Source: a virus
Length of the DNA: 22,532 nucleotides
Virus record (IMG/VR): IMGVR_UViG_3300014720_000203
Location: 1-22,532 of that record
Strand: one strand, 5' to 3'
Program-made: the position numbers and the translations under genes
The notes under the pieces: model-generated
Told to the model about the DNA's origin: nothing
What the model saw: only the letters and a program-made list of their open reading frames with translations
Database searches by the model: none
In this document: positions 13,343 to 20,090 of the stretch, piece by piece
Layout: every line of letters begins with the position of its first letter
How positions within the stretch are numbered: position 1 is the stretch's first letter

Positions 13343-14143
13343 TTAAAGGATTTCTGTGATTAGATGTTGGTTGATGTCTTTGTTCTCAATGAAGTACTCT
13401 CTGTAGGTTTTGGTAGCGTTTTTTACAAGCTGTTCCCCTAGCTTGTAGAATTCTTCGGACACACTATATATCCCAACGTCTTGCGTTGCTTTGTCAATAA
13501 CGATGAAGTGGAAGTTCAGATAGTGAACACCGAATATCTTGCCGTAGATATACACTTGTGATGCGTATCCGTACTTTTTCGCACTATATCGGAATCCCTC
13601 GATATCAGAAGTAGTTTTCAAATCGTAGATGCTACCATCTTCGTGAACCATATCTGCTTTGGCTCTAAATGGCATACCTGCAACATAACCAAAGTCAGCT
13701 TTCTCGTAGGAGCAATTCATAATGATGTCTTCCACACGTTTGCAGTTCATTAGCGAGTTCATCATATTTTGAGCGTTGCGGAACTCGTCTCCTGTGATTA
13801 CTAACTTGCCTGGGTTAGCTACTTCAGCATCCTTGAAAGATTTAGTCAACTTGCTTTTAACATCCACAATCTCAAAGGAGTCCTGAACTTTGTTTGGCTC
13901 AAGGACAAGCATATGCAGAAGCTTTCCGTTGGTGAGTGCAGATGAAGACTCGCTACCATTATTTAGATAGCGTTGATAAGCCTTCGGTGATTGGTTAAGG
14001 AGTTTTACAGAAGAAGATGATAGTGATGCCTTACCAAGATACCCATAGTAAAACTCATCATCACCCATACGCTCTAGCAATTCATTGTAAGACCATTGGC
14101 TTCCATCAAGAAGCACGAACTTGGCGGGAATAACTTCTGTCAT
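13343..14143 (-). CDS. DUF3799-type PD-(D/E)XK exonuclease (RecE/Cas4-like)
   Basis: A 266-residue phage exonuclease-like protein. LTNGKLLHMLVLEP (70-83) holds the family histidine H77 on the first helix; FRAKADMVHEDGSIYDLKTT (159-178) supplies D164 and the D174-x-K176 part of the site; YASQVYIYG (193-201) is the Q-motif found in RecB/Cas4-like nucleases. DUF3799 proteins are the nuclease half of phage single-strand annealing recombination, resecting double-stranded ends for the annealing protein encoded just upstream. ATGA coupling with that gene supports the pairing. The start follows the upstream gene's stop overlap directly. Confidence 0.87.
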   Translation of the reverse strand: MTEVIPAKFVLLDGSQWSYNELLERMGDDEFYYGYLGKASLSSSSVKLLNQSPKAYQRYLNNGSESSSALTNGKLLHMLVLEPNKVQDSFEIVDVKSKLTKSFKDAEVANPGKLVITGDEFRNAQNMMNSLMNCKRVEDIIMNCSYEKADFGYVAGMPFRAKADMVHEDGSIYDLKTTSDIEGFRYSAKKYGYASQVYIYGKIFGVHYLNFHFIVIDKATQDVGIYSVSEEFYKLGEQLVKNATKTYREYFIENKDINQHLITEIL

Positions 14144-14727
14144 TTGCTTTTCTTAATTAAAGATTGGAGTGACTTTACTTGCGATTCAGTAAATAGGCTA
14201 GAAACTTTACCCTCCTCATACAACTCCCCTTGCTTATCTAATATCATTTTAAGCTTATCATAGGTTGGGTTAGCCTTGATGTAGTCCATAGCCTTCTGAA
14301 ACATTGCGTCAGGTTGGAGTGCTGCGGGTTGCGTCTCCTGTGATTGCGTCTCCTGTGATTGTTTGGTGGGGAGGTTTTGCTTGGCGATAGCCATCGCCAC
14401 CTCATCAGCCGTTGCGATAGAGGTCTCAATGCCGATACCCAAGTTACCCAAGCACCGACCCCAAGCCGAACTTTCGCAGTTCTCAACGTACGATGTCTTG
14501 TTAATCATAGAGGATGTTCTGTCCTCCTGAGCGTGACCCACGGCTACAACAATGCCCTCTGCATTGCGAATGGTTGCCCTTACGATGCACGATTGGTCAT
14601 CGTAGGACACAAGGTCTGACTCCATAGTCCACCCCTTGTACTCAGGTGCAGTACGGAAATAGAGAATGCGTTGAGATACCTCAACATAGGCTTTCCCCTT
14701 GATGTTGGTTGTTTTGAACTGATGCAT
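14140..14727 (-). CDS. Single-strand DNA annealing protein (Erf/Rad52-type)
   Basis: A 195-residue protein of the phage annealing type. Conserved segments include GKAYVEVSQRILYFR (11-25), the GW before ESDLVSYDD, VRATIRNAEGIVVAVGHAQE, and the block NKTSYVENCESSAWGRCLG, followed by GIGIETSIATADEVAMAI. These segments are widely shared among Erf-like recombinases. It should anneal complementary single strands in partnership with the exonuclease whose gene overlaps it (ATGA). The linker (about residues 120-135) contains a duplicated SQETQ. A promoter-like -7 box lies 28 bases upstream. Assignment to annealing proteins is confident; the exact subfamily is less so. Confidence 0.82.
   Translation of the reverse strand: MHQFKTTNIKGKAYVEVSQRILYFRTAPEYKGWTMESDLVSYDDQSCIVRATIRNAEGIVVAVGHAQEDRTSSMINKTSYVENCESSAWGRCLGNLGIGIETSIATADEVAMAIAKQNLPTKQSQETQSQETQPAALQPDAMFQKAMDYIKANPTYDKLKMILDKQGELYEEGKVSSLFTESQVKSLQSLIKKSK
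14330..14359 (-). repeat. 15-bp direct tandem duplication in the annealing-protein linker
   Basis: Two exact adjacent copies of tgcgtctcctgtgat (14330-14344 and 14345-14359) encode a repeated Ser-Gln-Glu-Thr-Gln in the flexible linker. Being in frame, it changes only linker length. Confidence 0.9.
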
Positions 14728-14752
14728 AAAATTGGGTTTAAATTGAACTGAA

Positions 14753-15247
14753 TTACAAAGATACTTGACTTTCCATCTTTTGCACTACATCGTTATGAAC
14801 ATTGATGCACATTCGCCTATCCTCCATAGCCTCGTAGAATGCACCGAAGTCATTCTTGACCTCTGCGTCATAGGACAATAGGTTGTCCATTGCCCTGATG
14901 GAGTTAATGATTGTGGAGTGGTGTCTGTTGAGCGTGTAGCCTATAGAGGTCAGAGTCCATCCTTGGAGGTGTAGGTACTTGCTGATAAAGTGCCTCGCAA
15001 AGACAAAGTTGTTTCTCCTATCATCAGAGCGAATCTCATCCATAGTAAAGCCAAGTAAGTCAACGGCTGACCTTACCAAAGAGGATTGGTTCTCCTCATC
15101 TATTTCATCTATAATCATAAGCACGGAGTTAACAGATAGAATTTTGTCATCTATGTCTGCTCCAAGTTTGTTTGCGTATTTGGTTAAGGAATGGCGAATA
15201 GAATCCCTTTCCCAAGCAAAGCGTGGGTTCAATCTGTTTGTTTTCAT
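14753..15247 (-). CDS. DnaA domain IV-like DNA-binding protein
   Basis: A 164-residue protein whose second half resembles the DnaA-box-binding domain: RRNNFVFARHFISKYLHLQGWTL-type sequence (positions 77-99, with R-x7-R and ISKYL helix), SIGYTLNRHHSTIINSIRAM (101-120) in place of the DnaA signature GxxFGRDHTTVxHA. The aspartate of RDH is His here. No Walker motifs are present, so it lacks the AAA+ ATPase. It may bind DnaA boxes at a phage origin, or compete with or recruit host DnaA. The start at 15247 is chosen for its leader (TTTAAACCA then ATG), and because the longer frame lies over the gene upstream. Replication and recombination genes follow it. Confidence 0.8.
   Translation of the reverse strand: MKTNRLNPRFAWERDSIRHSLTKYANKLGADIDDKILSVNSVLMIIDEIDEENQSSLVRSAVDLLGFTMDEIRSDDRRNNFVFARHFISKYLHLQGWTLTSIGYTLNRHHSTIINSIRAMDNLLSYDAEVKNDFGAFYEAMEDRRMCINVHNDVVQKMESQVSL
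14756..14763 (-). promoter_or_regulatory. Possible -7 promoter box (TATCTTTG) before the annealing-protein gene
   Basis: TATCTTTG on the minus strand fits the Bacteroidota -7 consensus TAnnTTTG and lies 28 bases before the ATG. No good TTG is found 17-20 bases further upstream, so this is a half-site match only. Confidence 0.28.
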
Positions 15248-15251
15248 TGGT

Positions 15252-15509
15252 TTAAATTTGTTTAAGGTGCGACTTATCGGAGTCAAAGTCATAGCGTTCC
15301 ACAACCCCATCTGCGATAATTAAAAAGAGTTCTCCTCTCCTTATGGGTTTGCCGTATAGCAAGACCCCATAGAAATGCCCATCATCATCGTATTCAACCT
15401 CACCATCTTCCATCAGGTCAACGATAGCGACTGCGGTGGACTCCCGACCATCGTACTTGATAGCCGAATAGATATTCCCATCTGTTTCGTTTAGTAGTTT
15501 GATTATCAT
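15252..15509 (-). CDS. Hypothetical protein, 85 aa, acidic beta-rich
   Basis: Not recognised. The start at 15509 is chosen because ATGA overlaps the upstream stop; a start 24 bases earlier is possible. The protein has alternating strands (STAVAIVDLM, GHFYGVLLYG, ELFLIIADGVVERY) and an acidic loop EDGEVEYDDDG. No membrane span. It ends five bases before the DnaA-like gene. Confidence 0.65.
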   Translation of the reverse strand: MIIKLLNETDGNIYSAIKYDGRESTAVAIVDLMEDGEVEYDDDGHFYGVLLYGKPIRRGELFLIIADGVVERYDFDSDKSHLKQI

Positions 15510-15835
15510 TGCTTTGGTTGAATTAATTTCCAATTATCTTGTAGGTAAATGGGGTAGGTCTTGTATTGCTTCTCACCAACCTTCCTCCCCCATAGCATAC
15601 CATTATCGTGCTGAACAACCTTGAAGACCCCCAAATAAGACTCTATCGTGTCACCTACACCAAAGGAGTACTTATGTACCCCCTTGATGTAGTAAGCGTT
15701 TCGTAGAGCCTCTGAGAGCCTTCTCTGTGCATTCAGAATTTCAAGTATGCAGTCTTCAATCTGTTGTTTTGTGGTTGATTGTAGGATTGCCTGAGAGCCT
15801 TGCTCAGACAGAGCCTTGAGTTCATCTATCTTCAT
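15506..15835 (-). CDS. Hypothetical protein, 109 aa
   Basis: Not recognised. The first half is helical (TTKQQIEDCILEILNAQRRL then SEALRNAYYI), the second half beta-rich with an SH3-like flavour (GVGDTIESYLGVFKVVQHDN, MLWGRKVGEKQYKTYPIYL). It is coupled by ATGA to genes on both sides, which supports start and stop. Soluble and presumably cytoplasmic. Confidence 0.68.
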   Translation of the reverse strand: MKIDELKALSEQGSQAILQSTTKQQIEDCILEILNAQRRLSEALRNAYYIKGVHKYSFGVGDTIESYLGVFKVVQHDNGMLWGRKVGEKQYKTYPIYLQDNWKLIQPKQ

Positions 15836-15969
15836 TTGGATTTCTTTTTTAAATACTCCCTATAAAGAACTGAACAGATTGCAATTCGTTGAGACTCGTT
15901 GGGGTAGCGTTTCCGCATAATAGCCATTGCGATACGCATAAATTGGCTCATTTCGGTAGCATTATACAT
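15832..15969 (-). CDS. Hypothetical small protein, 45 aa
   Basis: A 45-residue basic protein (MYNATEMSQFMRIAMAIMRK then RYPNESQRIAICSVLYREYL). The segment YPNESQRIAIC resembles a short motif seen in small phage proteins, but no function is known to me. The start at 15969 overlaps the upstream stop by eight bases; the longer in-frame extension is the upstream gene in another frame. Its stop overlaps the next ATG (ATGA). Confidence 0.6.
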   Translation of the reverse strand: MYNATEMSQFMRIAMAIMRKRYPNESQRIAICSVLYREYLKKKSK

Positions 15970-16237
15970 ACTCGTTAAAGGGTATAGTTCTCGCCATTGC
16001 CGTAGCCTCTGTCCGCTTGTACGCATCGGGGGGTTGTGGAGACCCCCACTCGCTTGGCTTGTTTGCCGTTTGCTGAGAAGCAAGGGCGAAGTTATCAATT
16101 TCCAAGGACAAAGTCAAGTTTCTGAGCCTTGAGTTTTCCGCAGACAGAATGTGGAGTTCCTCCTCCATTGTTTCTATGCGGAGGCGTAGGTAGTCAATAA
16201 GTGATTGGGCGAATGCCCCTGTTGGGTAGGTTTTCAT
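15962..16237 (-). CDS. Coiled-coil protein, 91 aa
   Basis: Residues 10-55 are a heptad-like helix (SLIDYLRLRIETMEEELHI, then SAENSRLRNLTLSLEIDNF), a likely coiled coil for dimerisation; the C-terminal third is Pro/Ser-rich and polar. No family recognised. The start is supported by a leader identical to that of the gene at 16495-16719, and both proteins start MKT. Confidence 0.68.
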   Translation of the reverse strand: MKTYPTGAFAQSLIDYLRLRIETMEEELHILSAENSRLRNLTLSLEIDNFALASQQTANKPSEWGSPQPPDAYKRTEATAMARTIPFNEYV

Positions 16238-16254
16238 AGGTTGGTTAGTTTAAA
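16238..16254 (-). repeat. Repeated leader, copy 1 (TTTAAACTAACCAACCT before ATG)
   Basis: The 17 bases directly before the ATG at 16237 are identical to those before the ATG at 16719, and the identity continues through the first codons (24-25 bases). It replaces a Shine-Dalgarno site and overlaps the stop of the upstream gene. Confidence 0.85.
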
Positions 16255-16498
16255 TGGTTTTCAAAACAAACCAACCCACCTTGTTTGGTGAGTCGGTTGG
16301 GTCATTGTCAATCAAGACACTCTCCGTGCCTTCATCGTTATCGTAAATTGAGGCTATTGTAAACCCATATGATAGATAACGGATAGCGTTTTCAGACTCT
16401 TCGGGACACATTAATCTGTAGTCCCCCGTATCGGTGTCATCGTAGTGTACTGCGGTCAATAAATGCCCGTGTTGGGCAAAAAATTCGGTCACATTCAT
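16250..16498 (-). CDS. Hypothetical protein, 82 aa, acidic
   Basis: Not recognised. It begins with a helix (VTEFFAQHGHLLTAV), is Asp-rich (YDDTDTGDYR, YDNDEGTESVLIDNDPTD) and ends with a hydrophobic strand (VGWFVLKTI). The leader is a copy of the 16.2-16.7 kb repeat. The end of the gene contains a terminator-like hairpin. It overlaps the upstream gene by four bases (ATGA). Confidence 0.65.
   Translation of the reverse strand: MNVTEFFAQHGHLLTAVHYDDTDTGDYRLMCPEESENAIRYLSYGFTIASIYDNDEGTESVLIDNDPTDSPNKVGWFVLKTI
16271..16300 (-). terminator. Terminator-like hairpin at gene end (weak)
   Basis: On the minus strand CCAACC-GACT-CACC, a six-base loop, then GGTG-GGTTGG form a 6+4 bp stem with a four-base bulge, followed by TTTGTTTTG. 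It lies within the last codons of the 82-residue gene. The bulge and broken T-run make it a weak terminator at best. Confidence 0.3.
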
Positions 16499-16719
16499 AG
16501 GTTGGTTGGGTTAAAGGGTTTCCAAGATAATGCCTCATCAGAGGAGAGGTCACAAGCAATCTCTATGTTATTCAAGTGAGTCCAAGCCTCATCTGAATGG
16601 GTGGTTGGTTGTTCAAATTCTTTTGCTAAATTCTTTTCGTAAATGAACCTTCGGATAACCGCAAGGTCATCATTGACCATTGAGAGTCGGTGTTTTAGTT
16701 GTTCTGTTTCTGTTTTCAT
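16495..16719 (-). CDS. Hypothetical protein, 74 aa
   Basis: Not recognised. Helical N-terminal half (TEQLKHRLSMVNDDLAVIRR) and an acidic C-terminal half (THLNNIEIACDLSSDEAL). It starts MKT behind the same leader as the coiled-coil gene at 15962-16237 and is coupled by ATGA to the gene after it. Charge and composition are typical of small accessory phage proteins. Confidence 0.65.
   Translation of the reverse strand: MKTETEQLKHRLSMVNDDLAVIRRFIYEKNLAKEFEQPTTHSDEAWTHLNNIEIACDLSSDEALSWKPFNPTNL
16499..16515 (-). repeat. Repeated leader, copy 2 (TTTAACCCAACCAACCT before ATG)
   Basis: Differs from copies 1 and 3 at two positions over 17 bases and sits at the same distance from its ATG (16498). It lies inside the 3' end of the upstream gene. 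Confidence 0.8.
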
Positions 16720-16736
16720 AGGTTGGTTAGTTTAAA
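16720..16736 (-). repeat. Repeated leader, copy 3 (identical to copy 1)
   Basis: Identical over all 17 bases to copy 1, directly before the ATG at 16719; the upstream gene's stop lies within it. Confidence 0.85.
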
Positions 16737-17002
16737 AGTGGGAGAACAGATTGGGGGGTGCTTGTGGTCTCAGGAGACTCGTAGTAAGACTTTATTGCAT
16801 TGCTTATGTAGAGTTCAATAGCCATCAGTTCCTCTGACTCAAGGACTCTGATTTGGTCTACCGATACTGCAAAGTCCAAGGGTATGCCTTGGTCATAGGT
16901 CACATCACAAGTCCCTGATAGCGTTGTTCCGTTAAGTTCAATGCTGAATTCGTGTACTGCAATACAACTAACAAGTTCGTGCGTTAGATTAAGTATGCTC
17001 AT
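16727..17002 (-). CDS. Hypothetical protein, 91 aa
   Basis: Not recognised. A beta-rich protein (VSCIAVHEFSIELNGTTL, GTCDVTYDQGIPLDFAVSV) followed by a helix (ESEELMAIELYISNAIKSYY) and a Ser/Thr/Pro tail. The pattern resembles small phage proteins with a short beta-sheet domain, but no family is named. Its start lies within the 3' end of the tiny membrane-protein gene (14-base overlap). Confidence 0.62.
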   Translation of the reverse strand: MSILNLTHELVSCIAVHEFSIELNGTTLSGTCDVTYDQGIPLDFAVSVDQIRVLESEELMAIELYISNAIKSYYESPETTSTPQSVLPLLN

Positions 17003-17141
17003 CTGATTTAGGTTTAGAGTTTAAGTAAATTAAGATTAAGGCGAATGCAAGTACCCATAGGATTGCCCTCTGTAAATTAAGCAGAGGGGCAACCACTATG
17101 AATACAATGCAAGAGAGAATTATTTTGTCACTCTTGTTCAT
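16989..17141 (-). CDS. Tiny two-span membrane protein, 50 aa
   Basis: An open frame of 50 residues from ATG at 17139-17141 to TAA at 16989-16991. It encodes two hydrophobic stretches (IILSCIVFIVVAPLL and AILWVLAFALILIYL) linked by NLQR, with a basic and polar C-terminus (NSKPKSDEHT): a helical hairpin. Its ATG overlaps the stop of the upstream gene (ATGA) and its 3' end overlaps the next gene by 14 bases. It fills what would otherwise be a 135-base gap. A strong RNA hairpin lies within it. Function unknown. Confidence 0.62.
   Translation of the reverse strand: MNKSDKIILSCIVFIVVAPLLNLQRAILWVLAFALILIYLNSKPKSDEHT
17063..17092. other. Strong hairpin inside the tiny membrane-protein gene
   Basis: ttgccctctg (17063-17072) pairs with cagaggggcaa (17082-17092) over 10 bp with one bulged G and a nine-base AT loop. 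No T-run follows on either strand, so it is not a standard intrinsic terminator. Confidence 0.6.
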
Positions 17142-17320
17142 ATAAAGGTGACGAATTTAATAGGATAGTAGTGATAGGTAACTTTGTTGAGTTTAACAAG
17201 CACCTTGTACTTGCCCTTGCACCGAGAGTCCGTAGTCATCCATACAGACCTACCAAAACGGACATTGCCTCTTCGGTCGGAGACCACTACCTTTCGGTTG
17301 ATTTCAAATTGTTTTGTCAT
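17138..17320 (-). CDS. Hypothetical protein, 60 aa, basic
   Basis: Not recognised. A basic, beta-rich small protein (QFEINRKVVVSDRRGNVRFG, GKYKVLVKLNKVTYHYYPIK) that could bind nucleic acid; no motif confirms it. The leader has TTTAAATTCAATCCCA before ATG, in the style of its neighbours. Coupled by ATGA to the tiny membrane gene. Confidence 0.62.
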   Translation of the reverse strand: MTKQFEINRKVVVSDRRGNVRFGRSVWMTTDSRCKGKYKVLVKLNKVTYHYYPIKFVTFI

Positions 17321-17347
17321 TGGGATTGAATTTAAAGGGTTAAATGA

Positions 17348-18256
17348 TTAAGGGAGAGGGTCTTGTTCAAGGCTTTCGGTGGTGTGCATTAGCCTCAGTA
17401 TTGCTTCAAGGTCTAACTCAGAGTTGTTAGCAACTATTTCACGCCAACGCCTATTTTGATAGGCTTCAGAAAGTGGGGTACTTGCATTGTCAGACCAATT
17501 GCTACGAACTACGCCACTTATATTATTAGGGTTGAGAGTTCTCCCTCCCGAACAACGAATTAGTGTGTCTGTTGGTGGAGGTTGTGGTGAATAAATGTCA
17601 TCCAAATTTCTCCAATGGTCAAACAAGTGTCTCCAATAGTTATAGCCTCCACGAACTCTAACGAATTCGCAATGGTTTAAGACCATTGATGCAGACTTGT
17701 AATTGCTCAGGTGACCAAGGAATTCACCAACATTGTTGCACTTAAAATTGCAGTCGGCAGATTGAACAAGGCGTTCATTCAATACATTCATCCGATGGCT
17801 CAGGTGAGGCAAGATTGTCTCAGCAATGTAAGTCGGTATACCACCCATAACGTGTCCAAATGGGTCAGGGCATACGTCAGAAATTACATTACCATCAAGC
17901 AAAGCGTAGTTCATTACATTGTCATTTATTAGCCTTGAGGTAATGTAGTTATAGGCTATCTCGCTTGGTACATAACACTTGTTGGGGAGTCTATACACCT
18001 TTGGTGAGGTGAAAACCACGAAACGATGTTTCTTGTATAGAATGTCCACCTTTATCCGTAAATACTTGAGTTTACAGATTTCTGATGTTGGGTTGAGCAA
18101 TGGGATGTAAGAGTTCTCCTCCCTATCCGATATCCAAGTTATCGTTCTGCGGTAACTATTCGCTCTTTGCAGTCCGTTTGAGGCCACGAATTCATCTATT
18201 GAACCCAACCATTCTTTTGCCTCTTTTTCCGTTTTGAATTTTAAGTCTATCGTCAT
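17348..18256 (-). CDS. Hypothetical protein, 302 aa, paralogue of the next gene upstream
   Basis: No known family is recognised. Residues 1-215 align with the 216-residue protein encoded at 18253-18903: shared opening (EWLGSIDEFVASNGLQRAN against AWLQKLRDFVESNGFDGAN), TW-S-D before ENSY, SEIAYNYITSRL against EEAYTFITKSL, and GIPTYIAETI against SMPTHIADLV. The extra C-terminal 85 residues are polar, Arg- and Asn-rich, and unlike the partner. There is no membrane span or catalytic signature. The start is supported by the ATGA overlap with the partner gene and by the aligned N-terminus. Confidence 0.75.
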   Translation of the reverse strand: MTIDLKFKTEKEAKEWLGSIDEFVASNGLQRANSYRRTITWISDREENSYIPLLNPTSEICKLKYLRIKVDILYKKHRFVVFTSPKVYRLPNKCYVPSEIAYNYITSRLINDNVMNYALLDGNVISDVCPDPFGHVMGGIPTYIAETILPHLSHRMNVLNERLVQSADCNFKCNNVGEFLGHLSNYKSASMVLNHCEFVRVRGGYNYWRHLFDHWRNLDDIYSPQPPPTDTLIRCSGGRTLNPNNISGVVRSNWSDNASTPLSEAYQNRRWREIVANNSELDLEAILRLMHTTESLEQDPLP

Positions 18257-18903
18257 TGGTTTTGAATTAAATGTCCGTTGCCCTCAAATGCCGTGTGAAT
18301 GCCTTCCCAAAAGGACTGACCCTCTCTTGTCTCGCTCCAACAGAATCTGTTCACCAACCACGCCTGAGAATCTCCGCTCTTGCAGATTTCTTTGTAGGAG
18401 TCAATATCTGAAAAGAGCCTTAACGCAAAGAATTGATTGTTCATTAATTCCTCGTTGCTATTCAGCCTTTCTTTTACAAGGTCAGCAATGTGAGTGGGCA
18501 TTGATGCAAGAATCAGTTCAGTAGGCTGAGGGATTTCGGAGGTGTCGCTATCAATGAATCTTTGAATCTTACCCGATAGGAGTGACTTGGTGATGAATGT
18601 GTAAGCCTCCTCAGGGGTGTTGTAGTTGTAGTTTGAGTCTCGGTCAGAGAACGCTAATATGAACTTAAGTTTATCTTCTCTAACCCGAATTACTACGCAT
18701 CTATTTTGAAAGTACTCGTCAGACCTTTCTATGCCCCTTCGGGTGATTGCGGTATAGCATCTGTCATCTTCATCGGAGAGCCAAGTGACTCTATTTGATT
18801 TGTAGTTTGCTCCGTCAAAGCCGTTTGACTCAACGAAGTCTCGTAGTTTTTGCAACCAAGCCACAAATTCATTGCTTGATGCGAATGGAATTCTAATTAT
18901 CAT
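18253..18903 (-). CDS. Hypothetical protein, 216 aa, paralogue of the next gene downstream
   Basis: No known family is recognised. It is related along its length to the N-terminal 215 residues of the 302-residue protein that follows it, and the genes overlap by four bases. Identity looks low to moderate, so the duplication is old. Features: strand-helix opening (IIRIPFASSNEFVAWLQKL), TWLSDEDDRCY, IRVREDKLKFILAFSD, a helix EEAYTFITKSLL, and a Trp-containing end (QAWLVNRFCW, SFWEGIHTAF). The tandem pair suggests a two-subunit complex or a diversified pair. Its leader resembles that of the 77-residue membrane gene before it. Confidence 0.75.
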   Translation of the reverse strand: MIIRIPFASSNEFVAWLQKLRDFVESNGFDGANYKSNRVTWLSDEDDRCYTAITRRGIERSDEYFQNRCVVIRVREDKLKFILAFSDRDSNYNYNTPEEAYTFITKSLLSGKIQRFIDSDTSEIPQPTELILASMPTHIADLVKERLNSNEELMNNQFFALRLFSDIDSYKEICKSGDSQAWLVNRFCWSETREGQSFWEGIHTAFEGNGHLIQNQ

Positions 18904-18933
18904 AATTGAAATAGATTAAGAGGTGAAAGGGAT

Positions 18934-19167
18934 TTAATAAGAGGGGTTGTAACGGAGAATAGTGTATAGCATTACACCAATGATGTGGATGAGCCACATA
19001 ACTTTGGTGTCAGCCAATGCCCCCTTGTATGGCTCTTCCACTAAACAAAATGAGTGGTATACACAAAAAGCAAGGGTTGAGACAAATAGAAGAAGACCTG
19101 ACGCTACATTGTCGCTGATGTAGATAGCGAAGAAAGATGGGAGGAATGAGATGAGTTTATGTAACAT
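18934..19167 (-). CDS. Small membrane protein, 77 aa
   Basis: Three hydrophobic stretches can be seen: LISFLPSFFAIYIS, GLLLFVSTLAFCVYHSF and VMWLIHIIGVMLYTIL, giving two or three spans, with a charged loop EEPYKGALADTK. No family recognised. Its leader (GGGTTGAAAAGGTGAAAGG on the plus strand) is of the type shared with the amidotransferase and amidoligase genes upstream, so it may be part of that unit, possibly acting at the membrane with them. Confidence 0.68.
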   Translation of the reverse strand: MLHKLISFLPSFFAIYISDNVASGLLLFVSTLAFCVYHSFCLVEEPYKGALADTKVMWLIHIIGVMLYTILRYNPSY

Positions 19168-19229
19168 TGATTTAGGGTTGAAAAGGTGAAAGGAATTGTG
19201 TGATAGTGGTGATAGTGAAAGTGATTGCG

Positions 19230-19251
19230 TGGGGGTCAGTCAAGACCCCCA
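19230..19251. other. GC-rich hairpin over the amidotransferase stop codon
   Basis: tgggggtc (19230-19237) pairs with gaccccca (19244-19251) over 8 bp with a six-base loop that includes the stop region of the amidotransferase gene. No T-run follows on the minus strand. It could be a transcript-end stabiliser or a weak terminator. Confidence 0.5.
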
Positions 19252-20090
19252 TACAAGTCACTCATTGTCTCTGCAATACCATTGCGAATAGCCTTGCGGT
19301 GGTTAGCCTCAAAATTCTTCACGGCTTCTAAGTGCTTGTCTCTGCCCTCTATAGTGCCGTAGCCGTTGTAAGAATTCTTCTGATACCCCGTAGCCAAGGG
19401 GAGTTCGGGGGTTCGTTTCAGCCAATTGCCCCTTGAATCCTTGTACCAACCTTGTTCCTCCCACTTGGTCTCCCAAGCCGTTTGTCCCTTGCCGTAGTTT
19501 GACTTGTTGGATACCTTGGTGTTGCCGTACCAAACGTAGTCTTGACGTTCAGCATAGGAATGGTTGGAGTACCAAGTGTCTTTGGCTTTGTCCCAATGCC
19601 CAAGGGACTCGTTGAGAATTCTGAATTCACCACGATTGTCCATAAGCACAACCTTGTTCGTACCACCAAGCAACTGCATAGCGAATCCACGAACACCTTT
19701 GTGGTCAATGAACTGAACATTTTTGGGTCTGAAGTTACCAAGGAGTTCAGCGAATTCCCTTGTGTCTGAGATACGATTGTCACCAAGTCCACGGATAATT
19801 CCATTATGGATGAGAGTAACCTTGCCGTGAGTCACCTCGTGGGGGTGGAGCATATCCTTACCCATTCCGTGGGTGGCTATGCGAAAGTGGAGCATAAGAG
19901 GTTTGTCTGAGATAGCACGGATGTACTTGTACTCTTCGTAGAAAGAGTCAAAGGAGGTGGACTCGTGGTAAGAGCGAATCTCACCACCATCAATGTAGCC
20001 GATACCTGCTCCGTGGTTGTTGTTGTCCCAACAATTCTTGAGGGACTTTTTGGAGAGGACGGATGATTTGTTAAGAATAGCAATACACAT
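19236..20090 (-). CDS. Class II glutamine amidotransferase (Ntn hydrolase)
   Basis: A 284-residue protein starting MCIAIL, so C2 becomes the N-terminal nucleophile once Met is removed, as class II amidotransferases require. Glutaminase motifs follow: NNHGAGIGYIDGG (24-36), HFRIATHGMGKDM (68-80, with the substrate-binding Arg), LIHNGIIRG (93-101, oxyanion Asn-Gly) and SDTREFAELL (108-117). These liberate ammonia from glutamine for a partner enzyme. The start at 20090 is chosen for Cys2; 47 in-frame codons upstream lie in a structured non-coding gap and would bury the nucleophile. C-terminal to about residue 180 is a polar, Trp/Tyr-rich tail not matched to a synthase. The adjacent upstream gene encodes an amidoligase, the expected acceptor. 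Confidence 0.88.
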   Translation of the reverse strand: MCIAILNKSSVLSKKSLKNCWDNNNHGAGIGYIDGGEIRSYHESTSFDSFYEEYKYIRAISDKPLMLHFRIATHGMGKDMLHPHEVTHGKVTLIHNGIIRGLGDNRISDTREFAELLGNFRPKNVQFIDHKGVRGFAMQLLGGTNKVVLMDNRGEFRILNESLGHWDKAKDTWYSNHSYAERQDYVWYGNTKVSNKSNYGKGQTAWETKWEEQGWYKDSRGNWLKRTPELPLATGYQKNSYNGYGTIEGRDKHLEAVKNFEANHRKAIRNGIAETMSDLYGGLD

